DNA of 64,000 bases from Oxytricha trifallax (GCA_000711775.1 ARYC01000410.1:62001-126000); one strand, 5' to 3'. Positions 1-12,320 are shown, counted from the stretch's first letter. The notes: generated from the letters alone by a model not told the origin. Numbers and translations: made by a program.

Positions 1-540
1 ACTGAGTAAATCAAAGAATTAGTCCATAGTGATTCGCTAATTTTGAAAATATATTTTAGAAAAGATTTCCTATTCTATTAGTATTTTCTCTTTAATTATG
101 CACCTAAAATTTTGATAACAAATTTATCTTGTAGACCTTAACATTTAGTGATCAGAATTGTGTTTAACAACTTAAGAAATATTGATGCCATAAAACAAAG
201 ATTGAATTACTACATTAATTCAATAACAAAATAGGTTGAACTGGATTAAAGGGGAGGTTTATACCCTTTTCCAAAACCCCCTCTCTCATATAAAATTGAA
301 AATTTTACTACAATTCACAATTGTTACCACAGTTCGCAAATGTTACAACACCCGTAATACTTTGCCTTTATTTGTTGAAACATAAAATCCATAATTTTCT
401 TTAACAGAGAAGTTTAATGTTTATCTTAGCTTCTTTTAAGAATTATAAATAAGAAAAATCAAATCATAAATACTTTTATAAGAGAATTCGTAATAAAATA
501 ATAATAATTTCATGGATGAGCAATTCTTTGGTGATGTCCT
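1..540. other. AT-rich flank, no gene seen
   Basis: No reading frame that looks coding in either strand under the TAA/TAG=Gln code. Probably intergenic or eliminated germline DNA. Confidence 0.4.
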
Positions 541-735
541 AAAATGTCGGGTTTGAAAGAGGAGCTCAAAAATTTATGATCAGTAATTTCTCACATCTAG
601 ATGAGTTTGTCTTAGGTTCTAAGGAATGATTACAAAGTAAAGGGAGAATTAAGGTTTTGACATTGCCATAATATTAAAAGTTATATTTCTCAAGTTTTAT
701 CAAACTCTTCTAAAGTGTCCAAATATGGTGAAAAC
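541..735 (+). repeat. Dispersed repeat R1, copy 1
   Basis: Begins near GGGTTTGAAAGAGGAGCTCA and ends in a stretch containing AAAAGTTATATTTCTCAAG. Both blocks recur in the same order at 1027-1200, and the first block recurs inverted near 41575-41630. No coding potential seen; probably a fragment of a mobile repeat. Confidence 0.5.
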
Positions 736-1026
736 AGGCATTTTCATCATATTTGTCAATATTAATAAATAATCATATTTTCATCAATTTTTGATTTTTA
801 AGTAAATTTTCATTGTTGCAATAAGTTTTACCTCTCAAATGTTGTAAAATGCAATCTAAGTATTTAGAAGACGTTGAACAATAGTAGATACTATTCAGAG
901 CTAGTAAATGATAAATGAAGGATTTGTTAAGACATTTGGCTTTAGCAAAAGTCCATGTGAAGCACAGCTCACTTAGCTATCGGCCCTTCTATCTCTAAAA
1001 CTAGTAATCTCGTGAGGTTTTAAGGA

Positions 1027-1200
1027 ATCAGGTTTAAAAGAGGAGCTCAAAAAACTATGATATGTGGCTTTCTACGTATAGATGAGTTGGGTGAGGGCCA
1101 GTATCGATAAGAGAATATCGACCTCGATTTGGGATATTTACATTACCTCAAAAGGAAAAGTTATATTTCTCAAGAATTTTCAAACAATTTTAAAGTAATA
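1027..1200 (+). repeat. Dispersed repeat R1, copy 2
   Basis: Diverged second copy of R1 in direct orientation about 490 bp downstream of copy 1. It keeps AAAGAGGAGCTCAAAAA, the TAGATGAGTT block and AAAAGTTATATTTCTCAAG. The divergence suggests an old duplication or two separate insertions. Confidence 0.5.
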
Positions 1201-2090
1201 AAATCCTTGTTTTCAAGTTTTTTATAAAATACTTTATTTAATCAAATATTTAATAAAACCAATTTTTCAAGGTTTCCATCAAATTTTCTAGTCAAAATTT
1301 GTATTTTTTCTCTTTATATTGGATTATAAGCATATAGTATATTTGTTATGTTTTTTATATATGATTTTTATTTGTAATATAAAGTTATTAGTATTTAAAT
1401 ATATCAAACTGATGTAAAAACAATTTATATTTATTATTCCTTATTTTTTAAGTTTAAATATTTTTAAATATATTTTTCACTTTTTTTAAATATTAAAATT
1501 GATTATTTTACTATTACTTAAAATTTTATATATTAATTACCAATTAAATATAATTAGTATATTAAGTTAAATAAGGTAGAATAGTGCCTCGAGTTATAAT
1601 AACAACCAATAGTTTTCAGACTTCTTATAATTTTCTGAATGTATTATTTCCAGCTTAACCGGCTTTATAGTCTTAGATGAGCTTGTTTTATCATGAAACG
1701 AGAAAATGCTAATAATTATTCTAATAGAGATATTCACTTAATGATTAATAATTAAGTTTATTGCTAATAATGAAATTTGTCCGGAAGTTAATAATTTTTT
1801 ATCATAAAATAGTTCGGATAATCCCCCCCCATATTTAATCAACAAGTTTTAATGAACTCACTTTTAATATTGAATTTATGGAAGGAACTTATCATTATAT
1901 AAGCATAAACATCTTTAATTTTTAAACATAATTTAAGCAGCATATATTTATTCATAAGAATTATTTTTGAGAAAATTTGAAGTTTATTAATTTAATAAAA
2001 ATAAAATAAAAATGAAGAAATAAATCTCTAGTTCTATTAACTAGGAAACTAAAACATAAATTCTTAAACTTGATTTGGAGACTAAGATCC
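1201..2090. other. AT-rich spacer with an isolated C8 run
   Basis: Very AT-rich, with no coding frame supported. A run of eight C at 1823-1830 stands out because the two G-run transposons in this window also end in C8-C9. No partner end or duplication was found, so it is only a possible solo end. Confidence 0.3.
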
Positions 2091-2099
2091 AATGAATGC

Positions 2100-3610
2100 T
2101 AAACAAACTTATTTAGTTATAAATAATTAGGGAAATTGTATGGGTTTCATCTAAACATAATTAGAAAAATCTGCATTAATCCTCAAGACTTACCTGTTTA
2201 ACGTAAAAAGTACAATACAAAAACTTTGGACTTGACGATTACCATTTAAACTTTTTGGTAAACCAGCATACTTTGATGGAACTAAAACTATACTCAATTG
2301 CAGATAGGGCTAAAATATTCCATCGCAAATTTCCTTATTCAAAGATATCTACTTCTAGTTTAAGAAATATATATCTCTCTAATGGGGTGAAATACAAATA
2401 ATAAAAATCGTCTTATAGGAATTCCGATTCTAAAATGGCATAAATTAAGGTTACTTAGCATCAATCGTACCCTATTCTATGTACAGCATTCTAACAGTAG
2501 AAAATATAATTTATTTGGATGAAACTATTTTCAAGCCTCATGCAATAACATTAAGAGCTTAGGCGGGACCTTATCAAAATTAAGATGTTTAAAAAGGAGG
2601 CATTAATATTAAAACTCTGGGGGGGGGAAGTTTCCTGCACCGGTTTATGATAAAAAAAAAATTTTAGGGAAGTTTCCTGCACTTTTTTTTTAAAAAATTT
2701 TTTATGAATAAAATTATTTTTATAACAACTATATTCAACTTTCGAACTAATTTCATTGTTAAAATTATAATTAATTTATTAATCAATTATTCAATATCTC
2801 TTTCAGATTCCAACAAATCTGACATATTTCATCTGATATTTTTAGGTTTCTGTCTTTAAACCATTACATTATTCTCTCTGTACTTATTGTAATTCCAAAT
2901 ATTGTATCCAATTGTTAATGAAATTTTGATTCAAATTTCTTGTTCTTTACATACCTATATAATGCTAGACTATATTTTCTAGAACTATTTAAATGATGTA
3001 TAAATATGCTCTTAATATTAATGAGTCATAAAAATGTTAAATCTTGTTATTTATGTAAAATTTATTAAGTTTTATATATAAATTAAAAAAGTGCAGGAAA
3101 CTTCCTCGAGTGCAGGAAACTTCCCCCCCCAAACTCTGGCTGCTTTAGCTTTTATCTCTGGAAAATAGGAACTGTTAGGGTACGTTATTAAAGAGAAATC
3201 AATTAAAATATCTGACCTTATTTTAGGACTTGAAATCATTCAAACCAAATTCAAGGGTAAATAAGCAATTCTTTTTATGAACCATTTGCGTGCTCATCAC
3301 AACAGGGCTTCCAAACAATAAATTGAGAGCAATGGGTGGAGCTATGTATTTAATGCCCCTTACTCCTCAGAGTTTAACTATATTGAGGAAATTTTTTCTA
3401 GATTAAAACTTTAGTATAAAAAGGACGTAATTGAAAGGAATTTTAATTTCTCAAATAACATGCACTATTAAATAGTGAGGGACATTATTTTAAGTATAAA
3501 GTAAGGTGATTGCCTTTAAACTGAGAAAAGGCACATAATTAAAATGCAAAGTTCGGTTGCTCTATTGAAAGAAGAATGATTAAGTTAAAGTTTATTGTTT
3601 TATTAATTAT
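2100..3610 (+). pseudogene. DD34E (IS630/Tc1-like) transposase, broken
   Basis: Transposase of the IS630/Tc1/mariner superfamily, which cuts and pastes DNA with a DDE catalytic triad. Read with TAA/TAG=Gln, the plus strand gives ENIIYLDET (first Asp at 2518), then a G-run MITE insertion at 2620-3130, then FMNHLRAHHN and APYSSEFNYIEE with the Glu at 3385. The second catalytic position (3280) is Asn where the family has Asp. There are 34 residues between that position and the Glu, so the spacing is DD34E. The reading frame continues across the MITE once one target copy is removed. The N-terminal part is frameshifted. It has no recognisable ends and is a dead copy related to, but distinct from, the transposases of elements A, B and the TBE. 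Confidence 0.75.
2620..3130. mobile_element. G-run MITE with 8-9 bp target duplication
   Basis: About 511 bp with no coding capacity. The left end is G8 then AAGTTTCCTGCAC; the right end is its reverse complement followed by C8. The GAAGTTTCCTGCAC motif occurs twice at each end (left near 2627 and 2668; right near 3100 and 3115). AAACTCTG(G) flanks both sides, and removing the element with one copy restores the transposase reading frame, which is direct evidence of insertion. Its end architecture matches that of element B, so it may be a non-autonomous relative. Confidence 0.8.
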
Positions 3611-4918
3611 TAAAAGTCACTTTTGTTTTTGAGGAGTTTAGTTTAAGTTCCTTGTCTCTTGCCCCTATTTGTGTTCTTCCTAACTCTAATTAGCGACATT
3701 AATATAATCAGAGTACGAAAATGTCATTTCGTTCAACTTTCTCTTTTTAGTAATTCTATTAATTTATGAACCCTGCTTCAAAAATGATAGCGCTCTGTCT
3801 TTTCTCCCTATTTTAAAAATTATGGAAACTATTGACTTAATAGAAATAGTAGGATTTTTTTAGAGTTGCTCCAAAAAATCATTGCTGATAAGAATTGAAT
3901 TTGGGTCCCCATAAATTTGAGTCCAAGAAACTCTTATCTACTATTGATCATGAACCAACCTCTGCAAATACTCATTTCTAAGGGTCCCCAGAATGCCAAA
4001 AAAATAATTGCGATCAGGCAGCTCATCAACATTCTCGTAAATATTCAGGTACTTTTTTAAATCCTAATCCACTCTGACCTCCCTACATATGCGCTTCAAG
4101 CTTAACTCGGGTTAGAATGGGACATTTATCCAAATTACCTCGTTTGACTTAATTAAAATTTTGGTCCCTTTGAGAACGTCCCTTATAAATCTCATGATGC
4201 ACTGTTTATAAAGGGGCATGAACATATTACCTATGACAAATATGAAATTTTAAGCTTACATTGAAATTTAAAGTAGTTGTACGAGTCCGATTTACTGCCT
4301 TAGTTGTCCTTCCAATTATCTCGATGGAATTTATGTGTTTATTTGATAGCTGTCTTAATTCATTTATGAGCTTTCCATAAGTTTATTAATTAAATACAAT
4401 TTTAATTTATTAACCTTGCTTTGCTTTCACATTTCTCTAATAAAATGCTTCCCCTTGACTAACAGTTTTGTTTTATTGGCTCAAGGAGCTTTCATTAACC
4501 ATTTCCCCTTAATTCAAAATCTCTTAGTAATTTATTTAAAGAGCATTCTTTTTTTTCTTACAGATTTAGATAAAATGTTTATGTCATATTCATAGAACAT
4601 AAAAATACCCTTAAACCCTTTTTTGAAAATTTATGTGCTAAAAAGGGCCCTTGGGGCGGCACTAGTGCCTAAAACACTAATTGGTATTAACTCAGCTTGG
4701 GGTTTATGGGCTTGTTATATATTAGTTTTAGAGCTCAAATTTGAGTACTTTGCTAATTCTCAAATTGGGTACCTAAAATATTTATCATATTAAATAGCGA
4801 AATAAACTTTATGTAATTAAGGATTATTAGTTTAAAATAAATTGTGTCTATTATTAATTTTACAATTAAAGGTACTATATAGTAAATGGTACGTAAATTA
4901 TAGGGTGTTGAATACAGC
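3611..4918. other. No supported gene
   Basis: Mixed AT-rich sequence with short open stretches on both strands but no recognisable domain. Some parts (about 3890-4200) are less AT-rich and could hold degraded coding DNA. Confidence 0.3.
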
Positions 4919-5518
4919 ATGCCATCCTTGAACAGTATTAATTCAGAAGATGAATTCTCATCATCTGTTGTCGAACTTTCTAGCAGTTCTATAGAAAATG
5001 GAAGCTTAAATAGTAAAACTTAATTTCTAGGAATTCTTAATTAAACTAATGAAAGCAAGAGTTAGTAGAGATCTAGAATAAAAGTGTATAGTAAGACCAT
5101 AGCTCATTCAGCTAATAAATGCAAAGTTTGCGACAAAATGTTTACTAAAAAATAATACACGAGGCATGTCAAAACCCATACTAGAAAGCAGGGGAAGTTT
5201 GCTCATTTGAAATCAAAGGACGGGTACTGTTGTAAAGTTTTTTAAAAAATGTTCAATGGTAAATACCCAACTGCATGATTAAAGAGGCACCTAATTGATC
5301 ATTCGGAGAATGACCTTCATGAAGCAGGGTATCCTCCTTTCGAAAATAACAATTTTTTAGGCCCTTAATTTTAATTTTTAGGTAGTCAAGTAATTGTACT
5401 GTCTGGATATAAAACAAACGAAAACGAGGGAATAGAGAAGTCTACAATCTCATAACGATGGAAAGCCCAAGTAAAAAGAGGAACTTAAATAACAAGAACC
5501 TAAATTCAAACACAATGA
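4919..5518 (+). CDS. C2H2 zinc-finger protein (interrupted)
   Basis: From ATG 4919 a single frame, read with TAA/TAG=Gln, stays open to TGA 5516 except for one in-frame TGA at 5276. The first ~50 residues are Ser/Asn-rich. A clear C2H2 finger follows: CKVCDKMFTKKQYTRHVKTH (C-x2-C-x12-H-x3-H). A second, finger-like block contains LKRHLIDHSEND. The internal TGA falls just before LKRHL, in the middle of that second finger. C2H2 fingers bind nucleic acid, usually as transcription factors. It could be a host gene with a germline-specific interruption, a pseudogene, or a transposon-borne finger gene; TBEs also carry C2H2 fingers but the sequences differ. Confidence 0.6.
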
Positions 5519-5904
5519 TATTGATGAATTACAAGAAGGTCACTCTAAAAAAAAATTAATTGGATCCTTAATAGTAATAGGAACTAAACTATTAACTACA
5601 ACTTAAAATAACTTCAAATAACTATTGAAATTTTAATGAAAAAATTAAGTAGAAGTCCTAAAAGAATGGTATTCTAATTAAATCAATTGAAGAGCTAGTT
5701 TCGATAAGATTTCTCTCACATATAACCACTTGTCAAGACATCATATAGTTAACTTGAAATAAGATTGACTCTATAGAGATAGGGTTTAAAGGGATATTAT
5801 CTGGCTAATTAACTTAGAGGAACACAAAAATAAGAAACTAGATCATATTACGAAGATTTATTTCAGCCCTACTTACTTGCTAGTTTGGCTTAAGAGTTAC
5901 GACT

Positions 5905-6256
5905 TCTGCTTGGGAGATCTATAAATCTCCAGCATCGGAGAGTGGTTACATGGAGATGCATAGTTAGTGCGGCTATTGCAATAGCCAAGCTCCATGAGCA
6001 AAATTTAGTTCATCTTTATCTAAAAACCCAAAACATCAAAGCCAATATTGATGATGTCTCGTATTGTACACTCAGCAACTTTTCAAGAGCACAAATTTAA
6101 GGGGCCTAAACTGTTTAAACTGACTCAAACTCATGTCCCTATATTAATGGGACTAACTACATAGGGACAATAAATGCAGAGCTGGAGAGATAACTACTCT
6201 CTCCTTGTCATCATACTGCACCAGTTAGCTGGAGAGAAATTCTAAGAAGTTATTGA
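5905..6256 (+). pseudogene. Protein kinase-like fragment, TKL type
   Basis: One frame reads VVTWRCIVSAAIAIAKLHEQ then NLVHLYLKTQNI. This matches the helix before the catalytic loop and the loop of tyrosine-kinase-like kinases (consensus iaxaLxyLHxxxivHRDLKxxNI). The HRD Asp position is Leu/Tyr (HLYLK), so the catalytic base is missing. Later FSRAQ and NGTNYIGT correspond loosely to the activation segment. The DFG motif is replaced by SNF. The frame ends at TGA 6254. No N-lobe was found nearby. It is either a pseudokinase exon of a split germline gene or a decayed copy. Confidence 0.45.
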
Positions 6257-7596
6257 TAGCCTGAAGTTAGTGTCTCAGCTTGCTTAAGAGCTGACAAATT
6301 CAGGCACTATGTCTAACTTCAATGACATTTAACACGATTTAATAAAAGGGGACACAAACTAAATCCCAACTTCTACCTAAATTATCCATATTTTATAAAC
6401 TCATATAGTAAATTGATTTTGATAATTATCAATTCTAAAATTTTCTCAAAAATAATTCTTATGATTCCTTAAATTTATTATTTTGTTTTAATAGCAGAGA
6501 CTAAATATCCAATTCATATTACAAGTTATGGTTATATAAAAAATTATTACAATAAATATAGTTATTTTAATCATTAAAGAATAATTTAGAGAAACTCAGG
6601 CTAAGTAAACACAATCTATTAAATCAATTTATTTATAATTTGATATATATTCAAGATAAATAACTTGAAAGATTTAAGAAATTAGAATTAATTATTAAGT
6701 AAAAATGAATAAAAATAATGGCAGATATCAAGCAGCTGGTTACTCAACAAAATTTGTAAGTTACAAAAACATATCTAAATCTTTTTATATTTTAGCAATC
6801 ATCGATTTTGATATCGATTACAAAATTCATTGATCATAGATATAAATTTTCAACTTGTCAAGTTTCAACAAACCCCGATTATTTTTCACAAAAGTTGAGA
6901 ATTTTAAAAAAGAATGATGCATTTATTATGAATTGCACTATAATTGCACTCTTTAAGTATGGTATAATACTTATATGAATAAAGCTTATATATTTTATTT
7001 ATTTATAATAGTTAAAATATATACTTAAAAATATTTATCAATATAAATTTAGATAAACTTATATTAATTCATTTTTTTATTGAAGATTCAGGAATCTTAC
7101 TATTGTTTTTGAAATTAGTTATAAGTCTAAATGGAATTATACTAAATTTTAAAAAGACTCATTTGAATCTCTAATTACTATATATAATAATTTTTTATCC
7201 ATAAAGAGTGATTACCAGAAGGGTTTTTGAATCATTATTTTTTAAAGAACATTGTTCTAAATTTCTTTATAGATTTTATATAAATCTATATGGACATTTA
7301 TGAAATATTATGTCTTATCATAAGCTAATATCATAACAATATTAAAATGTTTTAATTTATAATTTAAAGTTTTGAGTGTGTCCAATTTAAGGACATTAAG
7401 TATTAAAATATATGCCATTATTGCTTTTAATATCACTGAGGTATATTATATTAAATTTTATATTGATTTATATGAATTTCACTAATGGAAAATTAATGAA
7501 ATGCATTTCACTAATTTAACATTAGTGAAATTCATATAAAATAATAATATAAATGCCATTAAATAAAACAACCATTTTCAACTGGTTCAAAAATTA
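6257..7596. other. AT-rich spacer with a small hairpin
   Basis: No confident coding. A short inverted repeat (ATGAATTTCACTAAT near 7470 against its reverse complement near 7525) lies in it. A short open frame at 6705-6760 ending at a GTAAGT could be an exon but is too short to support. Confidence 0.3.
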
Positions 7597-7724
7597 ATGA
7601 ATACTAGTCAGCAGAAGTCGCGAAGGCAGACGATAGAGAGTTCAGAAGACATCAGAAATAATTGCATAAACTCTAATAAGAATGATCATTTGGAGCTTAA
7701 TATCAAGGAGGGTGGTAAGAAAAG
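7597..7724 (+). CDS. Possible first exon or macronuclear-destined segment
   Basis: ATG 7597 opens a hydrophilic frame rich in Ser, Glu and Asn (starts MNTSQQKSRRQTIESSED), ending at AAAAG before a GTAACT that could be a splice donor. It is notably less AT-rich than its flanks, which is typical of coding islands here. No family is recognised and no downstream partner was found. Confidence 0.25.
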
Positions 7725-8595
7725 GTAACTGTAACTGGATATGACTTTTGTATATTTGTTTAAGAATACTTATTAATTATATTTGATTTTAATTTAATTT
7801 ATCGATTCCTTGTTATTTTTCATAATTCTTAGCATAATATAACTAAATAAAATAAGCATATATTTATACCCTATGTTTTTCAGTATTTTGCTATAAACTT
7901 TAAGTATTCCTTAAGATATAATTTCATTTGAAAACTTAAAATCTGTCATTGAAAATACCCAAATGAATTTGGAAATTTATGAATAAATATAGTAAAGCCA
8001 TTTATTTACAACTTAAATCATTCAAATGATAAGATATAATTGTCTTTTGAAAATTAACAATACTCTTTTGTAGATTTGTATTCATTGAGATGACCAATTA
8101 AATTAAAATTTAATAGTCATAGATTTAAGATTTTGTAAACATTGTAAATATAAATATATTAATTTATAAATATGAACTTTGTATACTTATAAAGGTGAAT
8201 TAAAATTATAAGCTAATATATTTGAATATTATTTATTTTTTTCGTTTTATTTATTTTATTTGCTCCTTTTACAAAATTGTGTTTAATTAATATCAATAAA
8301 GATCTTGAAATTTTTGAATCTGTCTTTTACAATATTTGTATCTTCTAAAATGCATCGTTTATTTGATAACTTGATTGAATTCACTGAATTGTTATCTTTC
8401 AAAATGATGATCATTTTCATACTATTCTTCTTTGTTATTTGTTTCATCAGGTATTTTCATGATTTCCTCACTTTTATTAATAGCAATAATAATCATAGTT
8501 ATCCACATTGAGTGCTTGGATTCCCACGGATATGATATACAAAATAAGTGTATATAAGGTTAAGCCCTTTTAATTAATATTAATGTCAGTCCACT

Positions 8596-8985
8596 CTTAA
8601 TTCAATCGACTTTATCATAGTCTTTGTCTGGAAAGTTTTGTTTATATTTGAAAGACTTGAGTTATTATTTTTATTCCTCAACTTTGTTGTCAAATTATTG
8701 GATTTGATATTGAGATATCTCCAAGTTTCTTAGTTTTGTTGTTTGAGTAGCCTTTTTCACTTACAAACTTGTCCTAATCCTCTTTATTATCCAGTTATTT
8801 AATAGTCTGTGAATATTTATCGCATCTTGGACTGTTATAGCAAAGATATCCTGTCGACCAAGATTATTATATCTCTTGCTTTCTTTTTAGAGCAGCATCC
8901 ATCTTAAAAGACTCGTCATTTGTTGATTCCTCTAGTTTGTGTTATAGTTAGGGTGGATTAACTAAAGAGAAAATTAGTATTATGA
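8596..8985 (-). CDS. Unknown host-like coding island
   Basis: The minus strand reads hydrophilic coding sequence, for example NDESFKMDAALKRKQEI, and continues toward a Lys/Asn/Ser-rich C-terminus (NKNNNSSLSNINKTFQTK). TGA codons close two overlapping frames near 8694 and 8596, so there is either a frameshift or a small unrecognised interruption. An intron acceptor-like TTTCTCTTTAG lies just upstream (near 8975). No domain is recognised; low-complexity tails like this are common in ciliate proteins. Confidence 0.42.
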
Positions 8986-9765
8986 TTTCATCAAACTATG
9001 GTATATATTCTTTGAAGTACAAAATTTTATCAGGCAAGAGGTTAGTTCTTGACAATATACCTATCTACGTGTTACCAATCATGACATATAATAGGAAAAG
9101 CTTATTTGTCAAAGGCACTGCCAAGTATATGCCTTGAGAAACCTAGAAGTTATTATAATGATATATTGAGGATAAATTTCAAAATTCTTAAATTATTAAC
9201 TATAATTTAACAAAAATAACTCTAATAAGGTTCCATCTTATGATGGAGATGGAGATATGCCATGTAAAAATTTTACATAGTAATATTTTTTCAAAGAAAC
9301 ATTAATTTAAAATTCCCCATCTTCACTATTCTTATAAGAAACATTGTAATTTTAGTTACATATTAACATTAGGAGTATGAGTTAAGTTATATATAATAAT
9401 GAAACTTTTCTATAAATATCTAAAACTTACTTAAATTCTGATTCAAACTTTTGATTCATAAGCTTATTGGATAAAGCCTGATTGTCTTTCATTATTACAG
9501 ACTGATCAGATTTTAATTCTGAATAATAAAGCAAGTATAATTTATTTATAATAAAGAAGACGTAATGAAAATAGGTTGTGAAGCTTAACTTATGAGGAAG
9601 AGTATGATAAATGCAAGTATTATTTTGCTTTAAGCTTACATTACTCTATAATTATAGAAGGATTATTGTCGGAGCCAGAAGTCAGGCTTCATATGATAAT
9701 TCCCATTTTTATCTGAGCAAGTAAGCTTATTTAATTAATTCCTTTAGAAATGATCAATTTTCATA

Positions 9766-10924
9766 ATTTTAATTTATAGAAGCCATAACAAACTTATGAT
9801 TGTAAGGAGCATTGTCTATGGTTCCAATGAAAAATCAAGATTCCTTATTGTATGTCATGAATGTCTTAACTCATAGTGAGCTAAATGGCGCCTTCACTCC
9901 CTATTGAAATTACCATATCTTGAAGTTTATCCTCCAGCCAGTGGATTCTTGTTATAATATCATTTCTTTATCTTCAGTAGTAGTTATAAGGTTGATTTCT
10001 TATGAGTACCTTAATAACAACTCTGATTATATTATTGCAACCATTTAGGATGGTAAGAAATAATATCCATATTAATTTATTTAGGAAGAAAGAATCTTAT
10101 CTTAACTCATTTTTGAATTCTAACCTTAAAACCTAGAGTTCCGGAAAGAGGTTTGGTAAGCTCGTGTAAGGGTTTTGTATGTATCCGTCAAATTTTCTTT
10201 AAATCTCTTAAACAATAGGAATAATAATAATTAATTTAATGTGATCACATTGAGGTCTCTGGGACCCCCGATCTTAAATATCTTGTTAATATATAAGGGT
10301 AAGTCCCTTTTCATTTCAGTTCCTGTTCATCCAAGTCTATTTTTAGTTGAACCATGAGTGGTTAGTTGTACTAGTAATATTCGATTTGTTCTTTATCATG
10401 GATGATCTTTGGCCTCATTGCTCTTTCTCTAGTGTCTGTTGCTAGTTGTTTGAGTAACGTGATTAAACCTTCATGTTTCTCTTTTTCTTCTTGGTTGAAA
10501 ACTATACCTTTTATGTCAGTTAGTTGTTCCAGAATAATGTGTCTGGATTTTAATATAGATCATATCAGAATTTGATCTATTACCTTAAACAATAGTAAAA
10601 TTTCTAATTTAAAATGTAAGGTAAAGTTACCCTATATTAATTTTTTATGAGAGACTTTTAGTGTGTCGACCTATCTTAGGTCCTAGAAAACTTTCTATTT
10701 AGCCATTAACTCATTGAAAATATTTAGGTAAGTATTTTTAATTTCTCAGTCGCTTAAGTTACTAAATCTATTTGCTGAAAGAAATGTCTATAAATTCTTT
10801 CTTCTTGATCCAATTCCTGTTCTGTTAAGTCATCGTCAAATTCTTATTAGTCAAGTCAAGCAAGTAGTAAAAAGCTATCATCTTCACTTTCATCTAGGGA
10901 TTAGCTAGATTTCAAATCCTACAT
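9766..10924 (-). CDS. Unknown host gene, several exons or segments
   Basis: ATG at 10924 opens an acidic N-terminus (SLDESEDDSF, then FDDDLTEQELDQEERIYRHF), followed by helical, probably coiled-coil segments (ILEQLTDIKGIVFNQEEKEK, LITLLKQLATDTRERAMRP). A further block reads GGPRDLNVITLN, then a GT...AG intron of about 42 bp, then FKENLTDTYKTLTRAYQ. The last block (WLEDKLQDMVISIGSEG) runs to TGA near 9766. The blocks are separated by AT-rich gaps at about 10565-10640 and 10020-10090. One frame discontinuity lies near the N-terminus. No family is recognised. Frames on the opposite strand around 9620-9880 are also open, but the minus strand fits the neighbouring blocks better. Confidence 0.5.
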
Positions 10925-11520
10925 CAGGATATTATTGCTAAAATACAAAAGAAAAGGAAATAGAATAAGTTAAAAATACGAAAAACTGCCATATAATTGA
11001 AAGTTTAAATATATTTAAAATTAACTGAAGAAAAAGTCTAATAAATGAGAGAGCTTTTACATTTAATTTTTTAGTATACTAACTGTCCCTATTTATTATT
11101 ATGTGAAAAACCTTTTTATTATTTTACCTCAAATAATTCTATTTGAGCGGAGCTAGTATATACAATTATTAATAATGCATTTTGTACTGTACTGTATTGT
11201 TTATTTGTGCATTATAAGCTTTTAATGCTTCTTCTAAGTATAATCATTTTGAATGTATAAATTCTGCTTCCAGTTCTTAAAAATTTAAAAGTTATTTTAT
11301 TTCCATTTTTGAAGATTAGGTTTAATTTGTATTCTAAAAACGAAAAGTAAGTATTAATCAACGAAATAGAGTTTAAATAAAAAGAATAAAGAGTATTACA
11401 TTAATTCAAAGTGCTATTGCATATAGAGATCTCTCATATCCATTTTTGTTTATAATAATCAAAATATATTCTATTTTAATTTGAGATTTTGACAATTTTT
11501 AATTTTCAAAAAATTCGTAT
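10925..11520. other. AT-rich spacer
   Basis: Upstream flank of the minus-strand gene ending at 10924. Nothing else supported. Confidence 0.3.
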
Positions 11521-11946
11521 ACAATATTGTAGAAATACATTTGAATTTGGAAAATTAATTATATTTAAATTAATAATAAATAAAATTCGTGGCAGTTAAA
11601 GTTGGCCAATTTAAACGATCTAGGGCTCATTCGATAGAGAATTCAAAGTTAGCTGGACTTTACTATTGGCGGTACTATTTTATCGCATCCACAGAGCTAG
11701 ATAACTTTAGTTTGATGTGAGGGTATAATTTAATAAATTTAGATGAATTTAATTAAATTGAAGTTATCTCTGTCTGTGGATGCGATAAAATAGTACCGCC
11801 AATAGTAAAGTCCAGCTAACTTTGAATTCTCTATCGAATGAGCCCTAGATCGTTTAAATTGGCCAACTTTAACTGCCACGAATTTTATTTATTATTAATT
11901 AATATATAATTAATTTTCCAAATTCAAATGTATTTCTACAATATTG
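11521..11946. mobile_element. Foldback MITE (near-perfect palindrome)
   Basis: Two arms of about 190 bp (11521-11711 and 11757-11946) are near-identical reverse complements around a ~45 bp AT-rich loop. The arms contain a GC-richer core with GGCGGTACTATTTTATCGC. The tips read ACAATATTGTAGAAATACAT, and ACAATATTGT is itself palindromic. There is no coding. The low divergence between arms suggests a recent insertion or arm homogenisation. Confidence 0.75.
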
Positions 11947-12320
11947 TCAAGGGACTTGATTTATTGATTAATCAAGTCAGAGTAATTTCATTGCGTTGCT
12001 CTTTTCTTCTAGAAGTCGATGCAATTTTAGTCGTGCCATTTTTGTTTCAATTTATTAATAATTTCCTGTCTAAGAATCAAACCATTTATAAAATTATTAG
12101 CTTTGTTATTGGCTTTCATCTAAATCTAGTTGTGGATATATACTGTTTTAACTTGAAAATATCAGTTAAATTTTTATCATTTAATTTTAAATTAAGCTAG
12201 TAGAAAATGTTTAATTTTAATGATCTTCTGATTATTAATATCTTTAGATTGTAAACAAAGTGAATTATAATTACATATTAATCAAAAATAATAACATATC
12301 TAAAATTATCTTAATCATTA

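Noticed and set aside
9620-9880. Plus-strand gene with a 59-bp GT...AG intron
   Set aside because: It joins in frame, but the minus strand over the same bases is open, protein-like and continuous with a minus-strand gene at 10.1-10.9 kb.
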